A stretch of DNA of 64,000 nucleotides from Fictibacillus arsenicus (lineage in GTDB: Bacteria; Bacillota; Bacilli; Bacillales; Fictibacillaceae). The notes beneath the pieces are model-generated. The model did no database searches. It was not told the DNA's origin and saw only the letters and a list, made by a program, of their open reading frames with translations. The stretch covers positions 1-64,000 of the forward strand of contig NZ_MQMF01000005.1 of assembly GCF_001999465.1 (NCBI RefSeq), written 5' to 3'. Positions within the stretch are counted from its first letter, which is position 1. Each line of letters begins with the position of its first letter. Both the position numbers and the translations under genes were made by a program. Shown here piece by piece: positions 45,900 through 55,354 of the stretch.

Positions 45900-47363
45900 T
45901 TAAGCTTGTTTGCTGTATTTTAGAATCGGTTTTCTCGCAGCAGTTGCTTCATCCAGTCGTTTAACAACAGTTGTATGAGGTGCTTCTTGTACCAATTCTG
46001 GAGTTTCTTCAGCTTCTTTTGCGATTTGTATCATTTTTTCGATGAATTCATCAAGTGTTTCTTTCGATTCCGTTTCAGTCGGCTCGATCATAATTGCCTC
46101 TTCTACGCTAAGAGGGAAGTAGATTGTTGGCGGGTGGTAGCCAAAGTCAAGCAAACGTTTTGCAATATCAAGTGTTCTTACCCCAAGTTTCTTCTGGCGT
46201 CGTCCCGATAATACAAACTCATGCTTACAGTGCTGCGTAAAAGGAAGATCGAAATGCGGCTCTAATCGGCGCATCATATAGTTTGCGTTCAGAACAGCAT
46301 TCTCTGAAACTTGATGCAGACCATCTGGACCCATTGTCATGATGTACGTGAAAGCACGAACATTGATTCCGAAGTTTCCATAAAACGGCTTCACTCGTCC
46401 GATCGATTGCGGTCTGTTGTACTCAAACTTATACACATCGTTTTCTTTTACAAGGACTGGTTTCGGCAAGAACGGAATAAGATCCGCTTTTACACCTACA
46501 GGACCAGAACCAGGACCTCCGCCGCCATGCGGACCAGTAAATGTTTTATGCAAGTTAAGATGAACTACATCAAAGCCCATATCTCCAGGTCTAGCAAAAC
46601 CAAGGATTGCATTAGCGTTTGCTCCGTCATAATAAAGCTTTCCGCCAGCTTCGTGAATGATTTTTGCCATTTCTAAAATATGCTCTTCAAAAAGACCAAG
46701 AGTGTTTGGATTCGTTAACATCAATGCTGCTACATCTTGATCCACAACACGTTTCAAATCTTCTAAGTCAACAAGACCGCGCTCATCAGATTTAACTGTA
46801 ACCGATTCAAATCCAGCAACTGTTGCAGAGGCAGGGTTTGTTCCATGGGCAGAGTCAGGTACGATAACCTTTGTACGGTTAAAGTCACCATTTGCTTCGT
46901 GATATGCACGAATCATCATAAGACCTGTCCATTCACCATGAGCGCCGGCTGCCGGCTGCAATGTCACTTCATCCATGCCCGTAATTTCAGCTAATGAAGT
47001 TTGCAGACGGTACATCATTTCCATTGCGCCTTGTACTGTTCCCTCTTCTTGAAGCGGGTGAATATGAGCAAATCCAGGGAAGCGAGCAACGTCCTCGTTT
47101 ATTTTAGGGTTGTATTTCATCGTACAAGATCCCAGTGGATAAAAACCAGAATCCACCCCATGGTTACGATTTGATAATGCGGTGTAGTGTCGGACGATCT
47201 GCAGTTCAGAAACCTCAGGAAGTTCTGGTTCTTCTGTACGCAAATAATCGGAAGGAATAATAGATTCTACATTTACTTCTGGTACATCAAGATCCGGAAT
47301 ACTATAGCCCACTCGGCCCGGCTTTGACAATTCAAAAATTAGTGACTGATGTTCTGTACGCAT
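45900..47363 (-). CDS. gcvPB: Glycine dehydrogenase (decarboxylating) subunit 2
   Basis: The 487-residue PLP-bearing half of the split P protein. With GcvPA it decarboxylates glycine and passes the aminomethyl group to lipoyl-GcvH. The PLP Lys is in [20 protein letters not shown] near residue 270. ATG 47363 follows GGAGGGGTTGTC and overlaps the gcvPA end by 25 bases. Confidence 0.96.
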   Translation of the reverse strand: MRTEHQSLIFELSKPGRVGYSIPDLDVPEVNVESIIPSDYLRTEEPELPEVSELQIVRHYTALSNRNHGVDSGFYPLGSCTMKYNPKINEDVARFPGFAHIHPLQEEGTVQGAMEMMYRLQTSLAEITGMDEVTLQPAAGAHGEWTGLMMIRAYHEANGDFNRTKVIVPDSAHGTNPASATVAGFESVTVKSDERGLVDLEDLKRVVDQDVAALMLTNPNTLGLFEEHILEMAKIIHEAGGKLYYDGANANAILGFARPGDMGFDVVHLNLHKTFTGPHGGGGPGSGPVGVKADLIPFLPKPVLVKENDVYKFEYNRPQSIGRVKPFYGNFGINVRAFTYIMTMGPDGLHQVSENAVLNANYMMRRLEPHFDLPFTQHCKHEFVLSGRRQKKLGVRTLDIAKRLLDFGYHPPTIYFPLSVEEAIMIEPTETESKETLDEFIEKMIQIAKEAEETPELVQEAPHTTVVKRLDEATAARKPILKYSKQA

Positions 47364-48703
47364 GACAACCCCTCCAATACATTTGCAAGCTGATCGATTT
47401 CTTCTTTTGTTCGCATCTCAGTTACTGCGATAAGCATATGATTTTTCAATTCAGAATAAGAAAGACCAAGATCGTATCCTCCGATAATACCGGATTCTAA
47501 TAACTTTTGGTTTACTTCCTTGGCAGAACATTTAAGTTCGATAACAAATTCATTGAAAAATGGTCCAGTAAATGCCGTTCTCAAACCTTTGTCTTCAAGC
47601 ACTTTTTTCGCGTAGTGAGCTTTTTGAATGTTTTGGTGAGCCACTTCTTTAACACCTTCTTTACCAAGAGCAGTCATTGCAATAGATGCAGCAAGAGCAT
47701 TTAAAGCCTGGTTTGAACAGATGTTACTTGTAGCTTTATCACGTCTGATGTGCTGTTCTCTTGCTTGAAGAGTCAATACAAATCCACGTTTGCCGTCTTC
47801 GTCAACAGTCTGGCCAACTAATCTGCCTGGTACTTTACGCATAAGCTTATTTGTAACAGCAAAGTATCCGCAGTGAGGTCCGCCGAAACCTTGAGCAATA
47901 CCAAACGGCTGCGCATCCCCAACAACGATGTCCGCTCCAAATTTCCCTGGAGGAGTTAATGCTCCTAACGCGAGTGGATTAGATGAAACGACGAACATTC
48001 CTTTATTTTCATGAATGATTTCTTCAATCTCTTTTAATGGCTCGATCTGACCAAAGAAGTTAGGATATTGAACGATAACACAAGCTGTTTCTTCATCAAC
48101 TGCAGAACGCAGGCCGTTTATTGAAGTCAACCCGTTTTCAGCATCTACTTCCACTACTTCAAGGTGCTGTCCTTTTGCATAGGTTTTCAGAACATCTCTG
48201 GATTCTGGATGCACGGATTTTGAAACGACGATTTTCTTTCTTCGAGTTTGTGCAGCTGATAATAATCCAGCTTCAGCTAGTGAAGTTCCACCATCATACA
48301 TCGATGAGTTGGCTACATCCATTCCTGTTAATTCACAGATCATTGTCTGGAATTCAAAGATAGCCTGCAGTTCACCTTGGGAGATCTCTGGCTGATAAGG
48401 AGTATATGCCGTATAGAACTCTGAACGTAAAAGCATATGGTTAACGATGGATGGTGTGTAATGGTCATAAACACCTGCACCTAAAAAGGAAGCATAATCC
48501 TTCGTGTTTTTATTCATGGCTGCAAGCCTGCCCATTTCTTTTACAAGCTGCGGTTCTGGCAATGCTTCTTCTATGTCGAGGCGGCCTTTAAAACGTACCT
48601 CTTCAGGGATATCTTTAAAAAGTTCTTCTGTAGTTTCGATTCCAATCGTCTCAAGCATTTCCTTTTTATCTTGATCTGTCATCGGCAAGTAACGGAACGT
48701 CAT
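47339..48703 (-). CDS. gcvPA: Glycine dehydrogenase (decarboxylating) subunit 1
   Basis: The 454-residue first subunit of the split glycine decarboxylase typical of Firmicutes. [19 protein letters not shown] at the N terminus and [15 protein letters not shown] in the catalytic fold are family signatures. AAGGAGGAGAAACA precedes the ATG. It stands between gcvT and gcvPB. Confidence 0.96.
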   Translation of the reverse strand: MTFRYLPMTDQDKKEMLETIGIETTEELFKDIPEEVRFKGRLDIEEALPEPQLVKEMGRLAAMNKNTKDYASFLGAGVYDHYTPSIVNHMLLRSEFYTAYTPYQPEISQGELQAIFEFQTMICELTGMDVANSSMYDGGTSLAEAGLLSAAQTRRKKIVVSKSVHPESRDVLKTYAKGQHLEVVEVDAENGLTSINGLRSAVDEETACVIVQYPNFFGQIEPLKEIEEIIHENKGMFVVSSNPLALGALTPPGKFGADIVVGDAQPFGIAQGFGGPHCGYFAVTNKLMRKVPGRLVGQTVDEDGKRGFVLTLQAREQHIRRDKATSNICSNQALNALAASIAMTALGKEGVKEVAHQNIQKAHYAKKVLEDKGLRTAFTGPFFNEFVIELKCSAKEVNQKLLESGIIGGYDLGLSYSELKNHMLIAVTEMRTKEEIDQLANVLEGLSCVQNISH

Positions 48704-48728
48704 TGTTTCTCCTCCTTATTAGAACGAT

Positions 48729-49829
48729 TTATTTTCCACGTTTGTAAAATGGTGATGCTACCACTTTTGCTTTTAAGCGTTTTTGGCGTATTTGCACTTC
48801 TACTTCTGTTCCAAGTTCGCTGTATTCCTTGTCAATGAGGACAAGTCCCAGGTTCTTCTTAAGTGAAGGAGATTGCGTGCCAGTAGTTACTTCACCGATT
48901 CTTTTGTCACCTGCAAACACTTCATAATGAGAACGAGGAATACCTTTATCTATCATCTCGATACCAACAAGCTTGCGAGGTGCTCCATTTTTCTTTTGCT
49001 CAGCGAGCACTTCTTTCCCGATAAAGTCTGCTTCTTTATCCGTCTTCACTGCAAATCCGATACCAGCTTCTATCGGTGTGATATCTTTTGTCAGCTCCTG
49101 CCCGTAAAGTGCAAGTTTCGCCTCAAAACGAAGCGTGTCACGTGCTCCTAGACCAGCCGGCAGCAATCCATCTTCGCTCCCCGCTTCTAATACGGATTTC
49201 CATAGTTTTTCAGCATCAGCTGTTTTTAAGTAGATCTCGAATCCATCTTCACCTGTGTACCCTGTTCTAGATACTAAAGAAGGAATCCCAGCTAGTGATA
49301 CGTCTTCTTTGAAACGGAAGAAACCGATTTCAGAAAGGTCAGTGTCTGTCAGTTTTTGAAGAATCATTTCAGCTTTTGGCCCTTGAATAGCAAGCTGAGC
49401 ATATTCAGGTGACACGTTAACAAGCTCAACACCCTCTTGTTTGTGGCTGTTTAGCCATTCGAAATCTTTTTCAATATTTGAGGCATTCACAACTAGCAAA
49501 TAGTCATTTTCATCTCTTTTATAGATCAAGAGATCATCTACAGTTCCGCCGTTTTCATAGCACATCGCCGTATATTGAGCTTGTCCATTTTGAAGTTTGG
49601 AAACATCATTCGTCATTGTATATTGCAAGAATGATAGTGCATTTGGCCCTTTTACTTCGAACTCACCCATGTGAGAAACATCAAATAAACCTGCTTGAGT
49701 ACGTACAGCCTCATGTTCCTCTTTAATACTTGAAAACTGAACTGGCAATTCCCAGCCACCGAAATCAATAACTTTTCCACCGTGTTCTTTATATGTGTTA
49801 AATAACGGTGTGCGCAACAATGTAGCCAT
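48729..49829 (-). CDS. gcvT: Aminomethyltransferase (glycine cleavage T protein)
   Basis: A 366-residue enzyme that releases ammonia from aminomethyl-lipoyl-GcvH and gives methylene-THF. [20 protein letters not shown] near the start, [13 protein letters not shown] and the [11 protein letters not shown] segment are characteristic. ATG 49829 follows AAGGAGGAATTCAC; the open frame runs 12 codons further to 49865. First gene behind the riboswitch. Confidence 0.96.
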   Translation of the reverse strand: MATLLRTPLFNTYKEHGGKVIDFGGWELPVQFSSIKEEHEAVRTQAGLFDVSHMGEFEVKGPNALSFLQYTMTNDVSKLQNGQAQYTAMCYENGGTVDDLLIYKRDENDYLLVVNASNIEKDFEWLNSHKQEGVELVNVSPEYAQLAIQGPKAEMILQKLTDTDLSEIGFFRFKEDVSLAGIPSLVSRTGYTGEDGFEIYLKTADAEKLWKSVLEAGSEDGLLPAGLGARDTLRFEAKLALYGQELTKDITPIEAGIGFAVKTDKEADFIGKEVLAEQKKNGAPRKLVGIEMIDKGIPRSHYEVFAGDKRIGEVTTGTQSPSLKKNLGLVLIDKEYSELGTEVEVQIRQKRLKAKVVASPFYKRGK

Positions 49830-49875
49830 GTGAATTCCTCCTTTTTCATACTTTAAAATTTTCAATCAAATTTGG

Positions 49876-49922
49876 ACAAAAAAAGGACAGAGAGATCCCT
49901 TATAAATAGGAATCCTCTGTCC
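49876..49922 (-). terminator. Expression-platform terminator of the glycine riboswitch
   Basis: GGACAGAG (49885-49892) with CTCTGTCC (49915-49922) plus inner GATCCC/GGAATC pairing, followed on the minus strand by TTTTTTT. Confidence 0.85.
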
Positions 49923-50085
49923 TGCAACCGGTAAGTTTCTCATGATATTTCCTGAGTTTCTTCGTTGGTGGCTTTCATCTATTTAAAAGCTCTCTCCAGA
50001 GATGCGTCTAGCAAGAGTCTTTTTGCCTGAGAGTTTCACAATTGTTTGCTCCTTCGGCGCCGCTAAAGCAGTCTCTCCTCTTACT
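49876..50085 (-). ncRNA. Glycine riboswitch with terminator platform
   Basis: Leader of gcvT. On the minus strand, aptamer 1 (about 50080-49990) has GGAGAGACTG, GGCGCCGAAGGAGCAA, AACTCTCAGGCAAAAAGACT and CTCTGGAGAG, all core glycine-riboswitch elements. A second, more divergent aptamer (about 49985-49910) has GCCACCAACGAAG and GCAGGACAGAGG. A strong terminator follows. Glycine binding should promote read-through into gcvT. Confidence 0.88.
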
Positions 50086-50207
50086 TTCATTCGCGAGTAT
50101 GTTATTGTCCAAGGTCGCACATACTACTACTATGTTTACTACATTATTATCCTATCATTTTTATAAATGGAATGGCAATGAACTTTTTTATGGAAAGGAT
50201 ATCCGGT

Positions 50208-51905
50208 ATGAAAATCGACGTTCAGTTTCAGCGAGAATGGCATGATGACTTTTTAAAGCGTGTGGAAGAAGATGGACCATGGGCCAACTGGGAGTTGTAC
50301 AACTTGGCACTTGAGGCCGAACATCATCTTGCAATACCTGAGTTTTTGGGGCTGCAAGCTCCAGCTCATCTCCCACAGATGACTTTTCTGCCTCATCAGC
50401 TGGACGTTGCAACAACCGTTATTGAGCAAATGAACGGAAAAGCGATTCTAGCAGATGAAGTCGGATTAGGAAAAACGATTGAAGCTGGATTAATTTTAAA
50501 AGAATACATGATTCGACGCTTAGCGAAGAAAATCCTGATTCTAGTGCCGGCTTCTTTAGTTATACAGTGGACGAATGAACTTAATCAAAAATTCTTTATA
50601 CCTGCGATTGCTCAAAAGAAGGCTTATGTTTGGGAGCAATGTGATGTTGTCGTTTCATCAATCGATACTGCAAAACGCGCCCCGCACCGCGATATTGTTT
50701 TGAATCAGGAATACGACCTTATCATTATCGACGAAGCCCATAAATTGAAGAATAAGAAAACGAAAAACTATGAATTTGTACAGCTTCTGAAAAAGAAATT
50801 TTGTTTATTGTTAACCGCTACTCCAGTACAGAATAGAGTAGAGGAAATCTTTAATCTTGTTTCTCTGCTAAAGCCGGGACACCTTGGCAACAGAGAAAAT
50901 TTTGATAAAGACTTTAAAGAAGATAAGTATTCTTTGAAAAACGAAGAAAAACTAAAGCAGCTGGTCAATAAAGTAATGGTCAGAAACAGAAGAGAAGAAA
51001 CTGGCTTAAAATGGCCAAAACGGCTAGTAAAGACCATCCCTATAACATTATCAAAAACAGAGCGGGACCTTTATGATGAAATATCTAAACTTAAAAGAGA
51101 ACCCTACTTTGACAGAAGCAAATTCTCTGTTGTTACCTTGCAGCGTGAGGCATGCAGTTCAAGAGAAGCTGTATTTTTAACGCTTAAAAATATGCTTCAA
51201 AAGGATGTTCCATCAACATTAATGGAAAACCGTATCGTTGAACTAATGAAGAAAATTGAATTGGTGGATCAAAACTCAAAAGCATTAAAAGCGCTTGAGC
51301 TTATTCAGTCCATTAATTCAAAAGTTATTATTTTCACTGAATATCGTGCCACCCAATTATATTTACAATGGTTTCTTCAGCAGCACGGCATTTCTTCTGT
51401 TCCCTTCAGAGGGGGCTTTAAACGAAGCAAGAAAGACTGGATGACACATCTTTTTAAAACGCGTGCTCAAGTATTGATTGCTACTGAAGCTGGAGGCGAA
51501 GGAATAAATCTTCAATTTTGTCAGCACATCATAAACTATGATCTGCCTTGGAATCCGATGAGGATTGAACAGCGTATCGGCCGTATCCATAGAATTGGCC
51601 AGCAGGGAGATGTTCACATCTATAATTTCGCCACTCAGAACACCATTGAAGAACATATCTTAAACCTGCTTTACAACAAGATTAACTTGTTTGAGAGTGT
51701 CATCGGGGAACTTGATGAGATCTTAACGAAGTTTGAAATTAAAAATATTGAGCGCCATATTTCTGATATTTTGAACACTTCAGACAGTGAAGGCGAAATC
51801 AGGATAAAGATGGATAACCTTGCTTCCCTTATCAATTTAGATGGAGGAATAAAGCAGAAAGGATGGGAAGAGCATGCAGCAGCACGAGATACATCGATTT
51901 CTTGA
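50208..51905 (+). CDS. yqhH: SNF2-family DEAD/DEAH helicase YqhH
   Basis: A 565-residue SWI2/SNF2 ATPase close to bacterial RapA-like proteins. Motif I is ILADEVGLGKT near residue 75, motif II IIIDEAH, motif III LLTATPVQNR, and motif VI MRIEQRIGRIHRIGQ near residue 455. ATP-driven translocation on DNA is expected; its partner is unknown. ATG 50208 follows AAAGGATATCC. The 3' end overlaps yqhG by 32 bases, and the gene is divergent from the gcv operon, as in B. subtilis. Confidence 0.92.
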   Translation: MKIDVQFQREWHDDFLKRVEEDGPWANWELYNLALEAEHHLAIPEFLGLQAPAHLPQMTFLPHQLDVATTVIEQMNGKAILADEVGLGKTIEAGLILKEYMIRRLAKKILILVPASLVIQWTNELNQKFFIPAIAQKKAYVWEQCDVVVSSIDTAKRAPHRDIVLNQEYDLIIIDEAHKLKNKKTKNYEFVQLLKKKFCLLLTATPVQNRVEEIFNLVSLLKPGHLGNRENFDKDFKEDKYSLKNEEKLKQLVNKVMVRNRREETGLKWPKRLVKTIPITLSKTERDLYDEISKLKREPYFDRSKFSVVTLQREACSSREAVFLTLKNMLQKDVPSTLMENRIVELMKKIELVDQNSKALKALELIQSINSKVIIFTEYRATQLYLQWFLQQHGISSVPFRGGFKRSKKDWMTHLFKTRAQVLIATEAGGEGINLQFCQHIINYDLPWNPMRIEQRIGRIHRIGQQGDVHIYNFATQNTIEEHILNLLYNKINLFESVIGELDEILTKFEIKNIERHISDILNTSDSEGEIRIKMDNLASLINLDGGIKQKGWEEHAAARDTSIS

Positions 51906-52650
51906 AAGGTATTTTGATGCTAACGAATGCCGGATTCTAGAGAAAAACTTCAGTTATATAAAGGTTCAATTAACGACTGAGCTGGACAAAGTACTGATGA
52001 ATCGTCCATTCTATTGGCACTACCTTGAAAAAACCGGCGGAACTCCTAATCCTATGACATTAACACTGGTTACAGGACAGCAGCAGTCACCAGATGGTAA
52101 AGGAGAGTTTATTCATTTTGGCTCTCCCCGCCTTCATCAAATATTTGCATCTACAAAAAAACTCGCTTCTTTTATCCGTTTATACGAATCTGTTCCGCAG
52201 CAAGGAGCACAAGTTCCTCTTCAGCCCTGGCTGTGTTTAAATGTGAAAGTTTCCTATCAATGTGATCAGAAAAAGGATCAAGTGCTATCGTATGGAATTC
52301 AGCTGATTAACGGGACGATAGAAGACCAGTTTCATAACCGGCTTCAGAAGCTTTTATTAACGAAAAGAATTCCTGATTTTTGTTACACACTCTCTCCTTT
52401 TATAAAACCAGAAAGTGCTTTTAAAAGGCTTGAAACTAAAATACAGGAAGTGATCGATCGGGATGATCATACTTGGGCAGACGATGCAAAGAATCGCTGG
52501 AAGGAAGATCAGGACCTTCTAGAAAGTTTTTATGAAGATCTTTTAACGAAACCAGAAGCTTACCATGTAGAAAAAGAAGCACTTCGAACACAATACGAGC
52601 CAAAGATCATTGTAGAAATCATAAACGGAGGGCTCTTTTATCTTTCATAA
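51874..52650 (+). CDS. yqhG: YqhG family protein
   Basis: A 258-residue soluble protein of the YqhG family, function unknown. I see no membrane segment or catalytic motif. The C terminus YEPKIIVEIINGGLFYL is hydrophobic and well ordered. Overlap with yqhH and a shared promoter suggest the two act together. AAAGGATGGGAAG precedes the ATG. Confidence 0.88.
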   Translation: MQQHEIHRFLERYFDANECRILEKNFSYIKVQLTTELDKVLMNRPFYWHYLEKTGGTPNPMTLTLVTGQQQSPDGKGEFIHFGSPRLHQIFASTKKLASFIRLYESVPQQGAQVPLQPWLCLNVKVSYQCDQKKDQVLSYGIQLINGTIEDQFHNRLQKLLLTKRIPDFCYTLSPFIKPESAFKRLETKIQEVIDRDDHTWADDAKNRWKEDQDLLESFYEDLLTKPEAYHVEKEALRTQYEPKIIVEIINGGLFYLS

Positions 52651-52681
52651 AGCAACAATCTTTTAGATATATTACAAAATT

Positions 52682-52708
52682 AAAAAGCCGGGTTAGGCTC
52701 CCGGCTTT
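52682..52708 (+). terminator. Terminator after yqhG
   Basis: AAAGCCGGG (52684-52692) with CCCGGCTTT (52700-52708). A/T-rich on both sides, so it may also serve yqzE on the minus strand. Confidence 0.85.
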
Positions 52709-52728
52709 ATCCTTTTTCCAGCCAATGC

Positions 52729-52917
52729 TTATCTTTTTCTTCTCTTCCTGAACATAAGACCTAAACTCATTGGCAAAACGCCAAAAAGGTATGTTAACAT
52801 CGGTTCTTTCTCGTTTTTCCGTGTACGCTTTCTTTCTTTTCGGACCGATTTTGGCTCGTCAAAATATTTCACTATTTTCTGAGTTAGATACTTCACAACA
52901 TCATTTCCCGCAGCCAT
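52729..52917 (-). CDS. yqzE: YqzE family small protein
   Basis: A 62-residue protein: amphipathic N terminus (NDVVKYLTQKIVKYFDEP), a Lys/Arg-rich centre and one membrane helix (MLTYLFGVLPMSLGLMF) before a basic end. Function unknown. ATG 52917 follows AAAGGAGTTTTG. It lies downstream of aroK and comG, and the position is conserved in Bacillus. Confidence 0.82.
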   Translation of the reverse strand: MAAGNDVVKYLTQKIVKYFDEPKSVRKERKRTRKNEKEPMLTYLFGVLPMSLGLMFRKRRKR

Positions 52918-52969
52918 TAACAAAACTCCTTTAATTTATACCATTCACTGTCTAGTCTTGTCTATTTGC

Positions 52970-53485
52970 TCAGGAATTAAACCGCTGTAACTCAACAAGA
53001 ATCTGCTCGCATACTTCTTCTGCAGTCAGTACATCCGTTAAAATCGTGATATCACTTTTTTCATAATGCTTTCGCCGCTCATTATAAAGCCGAAAAACAT
53101 CTTCTTTCGTATTTGTCAGCAATAATGGTCTTTTCTTTCGCTCCTCTTCTTTCATTAACCGATCCCACAATACAGGAAAGCTTGTTTTTAAATAAATCAC
53201 TGTTCCTTTACTCTTCATATAAGTAAGGTTCTCTTCACGAACAACAGCTCCCCCTCCTGTCATGACAACTGCATGTTCCAGCGGAAGCTGACGAATAGCT
53301 AGAGATTCATAGTTTCTAAAAGCTTCTTCTCCTTCATGATGAAAAATTTCTTTTATCGTTTGTCCTCTTTGCTTCTCAATTGCAGAATCTACATCATATG
53401 GTGGTACTTCAAGCTGTTTGGAAAGATGTTTTCCAACAGACGTTTTACCGCACCCCATGAAGCCTACTAAATATATGGTGTTCAA
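52970..53485 (-). CDS. aroK: Shikimate kinase
   Basis: A 171-residue P-loop kinase that phosphorylates shikimate for aromatic amino acid synthesis. Walker A is VGFMGCGKTSVGK, shikimate contacts lie in YDVDSAIEKQRG and TGGGAVVRE, and the lid holds KKRPLL. I start at TTG 53485 behind GGAGGGTTAAAG; an ATG six codons upstream lies inside comGG with no ribosome site. It is two bases past comGG, so probably read from the comG message too. Confidence 0.92.
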   Translation of the reverse strand: MNTIYLVGFMGCGKTSVGKHLSKQLEVPPYDVDSAIEKQRGQTIKEIFHHEGEEAFRNYESLAIRQLPLEHAVVMTGGGAVVREENLTYMKSKGTVIYLKTSFPVLWDRLMKEEERKKRPLLLTNTKEDVFRLYNERRKHYEKSDITILTDVLTAEEVCEQILVELQRFNS

Positions 53486-53487
53486 CT

Positions 53488-53868
53488 TTAACCCTCCACC
53501 CATTTTGTAACGCTATTCTGGGTTACATTATAATATACTTTCACCTTTTTTGTATGTTGCTTATCTGTAAATGCTTCAATCAAAATGAGCCTTTCGTCTT
53601 CTGTCGTGTGTTCGATCACCAAATTAACAATTCCTTCATTCAAGATTAGATTCTTCTCCACCGGGAGAAGCACAGAAGTATCCCTGGCATAAATAATTGC
53701 TCTCTCCACCCCTTGCTGAAGGAGCCGAGTTTGCTTTAATTGTTCTTCCTGCATATAAACAAACTGCCTTTCAGAGGAAACCTTCCCTGTAAAGTATCCA
53801 AAAAAGACAAGGATAACAAAACACAGTGTAATTACGAGAGGGTAAATGATCCCCTTTTCATTTTTCAT
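53488..53868 (-). CDS. comGG: Competence pseudopilus protein ComGG
   Basis: A 126-residue protein with an N-terminal membrane helix (IIYPLVITLCFVILVFFGYF) but no prepilin-peptidase motif, as expected of ComGG. It contributes to the transformation pilus. The ATG is adjacent to the comGF stop, and it is the last comG gene. Confidence 0.88.
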   Translation of the reverse strand: MKNEKGIIYPLVITLCFVILVFFGYFTGKVSSERQFVYMQEEQLKQTRLLQQGVERAIIYARDTSVLLPVEKNLILNEGIVNLVIEHTTEDERLILIEAFTDKQHTKKVKVYYNVTQNSVTKWVEG

Positions 53869-54359
53869 TACTCAATCCTCCGAAAAAAACGCTCATATTC
53901 ATTTCCTTGTGTATCTATAAGTTTTACGGCTAACAGTACGTCTGAATGCTTTTTTAGCACCATCTCACTAATATTCTGCACCCACACTTCATGTCCCAGT
54001 CCATTTACTTGCTTGCGAATAAGAGAATGATATCTTGAGAAACTCAAAACATTGCCATTTGTAAGCGTAATGTACAATGAGTTATTGTTTACTTCAACAG
54101 ACTTTCCTTCTCTTATTTCTTTTCCTAACATAGAGAAAAATAGTGAGGATTCTTCCACCTGAGGATTTGGTGGCTGTTTTTGGATAGGAATAAACAATAC
54201 TGGTATAAGCGATGAGAGCATGAGGAGTACTGACAAAGCTATGAAAGCTTCCATTATGCTATAGCCCTTCTGAGAATCAGCATATTTAATAATAGCTTGA
54301 ACATGCCGTATACTCTTTTTGGTTAGCTCCCTCAAATGTAATACAGATTTCATACTCAT
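53868..54359 (-). CDS. comGF: Competence pseudopilin ComGF, start uncertain
   Basis: A minor pseudopilin. The type III signal site is Gly before Tyr in SQKGYSIMEAFIALSVLLML, with Glu at +5. The in-frame ATG at 54359 would overlap comGE by 74 bases and give a leader of about 31 residues without a ribosome site. An ATT at 54290, overlapping the comGE stop codon, would give the usual short leader (Met-Lys-Tyr-Ala-Asp-Ser-Gln-Lys-Gly). The mature part, with FSRYHSLIRKQVNGLGHEVW, matches ComGF. Confidence 0.8.
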   Translation of the reverse strand: MSMKSVLHLRELTKKSIRHVQAIIKYADSQKGYSIMEAFIALSVLLMLSSLIPVLFIPIQKQPPNPQVEESSLFFSMLGKEIREGKSVEVNNNSLYITLTNGNVLSFSRYHSLIRKQVNGLGHEVWVQNISEMVLKKHSDVLLAVKLIDTQGNEYERFFRRIE

Positions 54360-54606
54360 CTGTAACTCCCTTTTTAGTTAATAACGAATATGCTGTTCCG
54401 TTTTGACTCCACTCCATATCATGCAATTGGATTTTCAATAAAGAAAGCCGGTCAGCCTCTTCAATAGCAAACATTAGTTGCCTTGTTGTCTTTTGCTCCT
54501 GGTTCAATATATAAACATAGGGAAGACAAATAGAAGCTATAGCAGAAAACAGCAATAAACCTAGCATGGACTCAAGCAGCAAATATCCATTATTGTTTCG
54601 CAACAT
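54286..54606 (-). CDS. comGE: Competence pseudopilin ComGE
   Basis: A 106-residue minor pseudopilin. Short leader MLRNNNG, cleavage before Tyr, then YLLLESMLGLLLFSAIAS with Glu at +5. ATG 54606 follows AAAGGGAAATTTT and overlaps comGD by 17 bases. Confidence 0.87.
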   Translation of the reverse strand: MLRNNNGYLLLESMLGLLLFSAIASICLPYVYILNQEQKTTRQLMFAIEEADRLSLLKIQLHDMEWSQNGTAYSLLTKKGVTDEYEICITFEGANQKEYTACSSYY

Positions 54607-55030
54607 AAAATTTCCCTTTACCAAGCTGAAACACCATTTTATAAACAGCTTCTTCTGAATATATATAAAGTGTTCCTGCACGGCTTATGTTTCCGTTTTG
54701 ATTATATTGGATCGTCATTTCCATAGCTTGTCCTTCAATGGTAATATGTTTTGGAATAGGCCGGTTCAATACCTTAATTGAACTATAGGTTCCTATCTGG
54801 TACATATCTTGTTCATTATTGAAGGTTAGACGGTACACACTGCTTTCATTAATTGCTTTTTGCTGCATAAGCATAATGTCCTTTTCAAGAGAATTTAAAA
54901 AGTACTCTGTCTTTCTGTTTTTTATAAACGCATTGAACTTCGGATAAGCAACAGAGCCTATTAGTCCAATTATTAAGAGTACGATCATCATTTCAATCAA
55001 TAAATGACCAGACTGTTTATATTTAATCAG
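54590..55030 (-). CDS. comGD: Competence pseudopilin ComGD, noncanonical start
   Basis: A minor pseudopilin of about 145 residues. The signal Lys-Gln-Ser-Gly, cleavage before His, then HLLIEMMIVLLIIGLIG with Glu at +5 is clear, but no ATG, GTG or TTG precedes it in frame after the TGA at about 55039. The first ordinary start, TTG 55000, would cut off the leader and Gly. CTG 55030 (or ATT 55027), overlapping the comGC stop and 10-13 bases after GAGG, would give a normal leader. Coordinates use CTG. Confidence 0.75.
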   Translation of the reverse strand: MIKYKQSGHLLIEMMIVLLIIGLIGSVAYPKFNAFIKNRKTEYFLNSLEKDIMLMQQKAINESSVYRLTFNNEQDMYQIGTYSSIKVLNRPIPKHITIEGQAMEMTIQYNQNGNISRAGTLYIYSEEAVYKMVFQLGKGKFYVAKQ

Positions 55031-55338
55031 GGTGTTTCATCCTCATTATCGACATACACTTTCCCTTCACTATCGATGAGCAAAGGTTCTTTATCGGGAC
55101 AGACTTTTGTATCAATATATTTTTCATCAAAAAGCTGTTCAATTGTAGGCAGCTCATTCTTTTCCGCTTCATAAGCGCCTACCTGACCTTGCACGAGATC
55201 TATCGTTGCTTCACAGCCAAGAGATTTAACGATAGCATTATTCTTAGTCATACTCGGCAATGCAATCAGCATCAAAACTGAAATAATAAGTAAAACAATC
55301 ATCATTTCAATCAGGGTAAAACCATTTTCATTTCTCAT
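55027..55338 (-). CDS. comGC: Major competence pseudopilin ComGC
   Basis: A 103-residue major pilin of the DNA-uptake pilus. Leader MRNENG, cleavage before Phe, then FTLIEMMIVLLIISVLMLIA. Two Cys (GCEATID and KVCPDK) likely form the known intramolecular disulfide. ATG 55338 is 11 bases after GGGAGG; the frame extends nine codons to 55365. Confidence 0.92.
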   Translation of the reverse strand: MRNENGFTLIEMMIVLLIISVLMLIALPSMTKNNAIVKSLGCEATIDLVQGQVGAYEAEKNELPTIEQLFDEKYIDTKVCPDKEPLLIDSEGKVYVDNEDETP

Positions 55339-55354
55339 AAAAGCGTTTTCCTCC

